A stretch of DNA of 6,005 bases, taken from positions 1-6,005 of the forward strand of contig DFKO01000189.1 in NCBI GenBank assembly GCA_002373855.1, given 5' to 3'. The translations under genes were made by a program, and so were the position numbers. The DNA is from Lachnospiraceae bacterium UBA3643. Lineage in GTDB: Bacteria; Bacillota; Clostridia; Lachnospirales; Lachnospiraceae. Below, piece after piece: positions 5,728 through 6,005 of this stretch. The notes beneath the pieces are model-generated. The model saw only the letters and a list, made by a program, of their open reading frames with translations, was not told the DNA's origin and made no database searches. Position 1 is the stretch's first letter; the number at the start of each line of letters is the position of its first letter.

Positions 5728-6005
5728 TCAAGCCTTGCCGTCTGATCCAAGAACGTTAACGATCTTGTGAGCAACCATATCCTTAACAGCCTGACGAGCG
5801 GGCTTAAGGTACTGTCTGGGATCGAAATGATCGGGATGCTCTGCAAAGTATTTTCTGATGTTACCTGTCATTGCAAGACGGATATCTGAGTCGATGTTGA
5901 TCTTGCATACTGCGAGCTTAGCTGCCTTACGGAGCTGCTCCTCAGGGATACCTACAGCATCAGGCATGTTTCCGCCGTATTGGTTAACCATCTTAACGAA
6001 TTCCT
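5728..6005 (-). CDS. fba: Class II fructose-1,6-bisphosphate aldolase, C-terminal part only
   Basis: The last 91 codons are present and the 5' end lies beyond the right edge. Class II aldolases are zinc-dependent cytosolic enzymes that interconvert fructose-1,6-bisphosphate with dihydroxyacetone phosphate and glyceraldehyde-3-phosphate in glycolysis and gluconeogenesis. The visible segment has the family's C-terminal signature: YGGNMPDAVGIPEEQL, then AVCKINIDSDIRLAMT, whose NIDSD matches the NIDTD substrate-binding loop of E. coli FbaA. It then continues through EHPDHFDPRQYLKPAR and ends in NVLGSDGKA. The zinc ligands lie in the missing part. The reading frame is open to the window edge, so the ATG at 5991 is internal and not the start. 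The stop is TGA at 5730-5728, followed by a hairpin terminator, so the gene is transcriptionally separate from the polysaccharide unit. Confidence 0.95.
   Translation of the reverse strand, partial: EFVKMVNQYGGNMPDAVGIPEEQLRKAAKLAVCKINIDSDIRLAMTGNIRKYFAEHPDHFDPRQYLKPARQAVKDMVAHKIVNVLGSDGKA

Overview
The window looks like chromosomal DNA of a low-to-moderate GC, Gram-positive anaerobe, most likely a Lachnospiraceae-type Clostridia (Butyrivibrio/Pseudobutyrivibrio-like). This is inferred from the aldolase and cyclophilin sequence style, the strong AGGAG-type ribosome binding sites and an extended -10 promoter; no rRNA or other phylogenetic marker is present to confirm it. Every supported gene lies on the minus strand, so the gene order is described from high to low coordinates.

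At the right edge (5728-6005) is the C-terminal part of a class II fructose-bisphosphate aldolase, a housekeeping glycolytic gene, closed by a hairpin terminator at 5661-5695. Next is a 414-base stretch without a supported protein gene (5314-5727). It holds a possible promoter at 5583-5612, a 33-nt hairpin and an intrinsic terminator (together a candidate small RNA at about 5441-5577), and then an extended -10 promoter at 5385-5393 that should drive the genes to its left.

From that promoter runs a tight, apparently single transcription unit: a cytosolic cyclophilin peptidyl-prolyl isomerase (4780-5313); a polytopic Wzy-like polysaccharide polymerase starting at TTG (3487-4755); a 669-residue glycosyltransferase that fuses a complete WecG/TagA/CpsF (GT26) domain to a complete GT4 domain (1485-3494); a second Wzy-like protein clearly paralogous to the first (332-1474); and the first 103 codons of an FdtA/QdtA-type (WxcM-like) cupin, a family linked to dTDP-3-amino-3,6-dideoxyhexose synthesis (1-310). 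Gaps are 24, -8 (overlap), 10 and 21 bases, with no terminator visible between genes.

Together the last four genes read as part of a Wzx/Wzy-type surface polysaccharide (capsule, exopolysaccharide or wall polymer) locus. The fused transferase would add one or two sugars to an undecaprenyl-linked precursor, the cupin protein would help make or modify a nucleotide sugar, and the Wzy proteins would polymerise flipped repeat units. The initiating transferase, flippase, chain-length control and remaining sugar genes must lie outside the window. The unusual points are the polymerase - fused transferase - polymerase arrangement, the double-transferase fusion, a His-to-Asn change in the cupin active-site motif, and the candidate minus-strand RNA.
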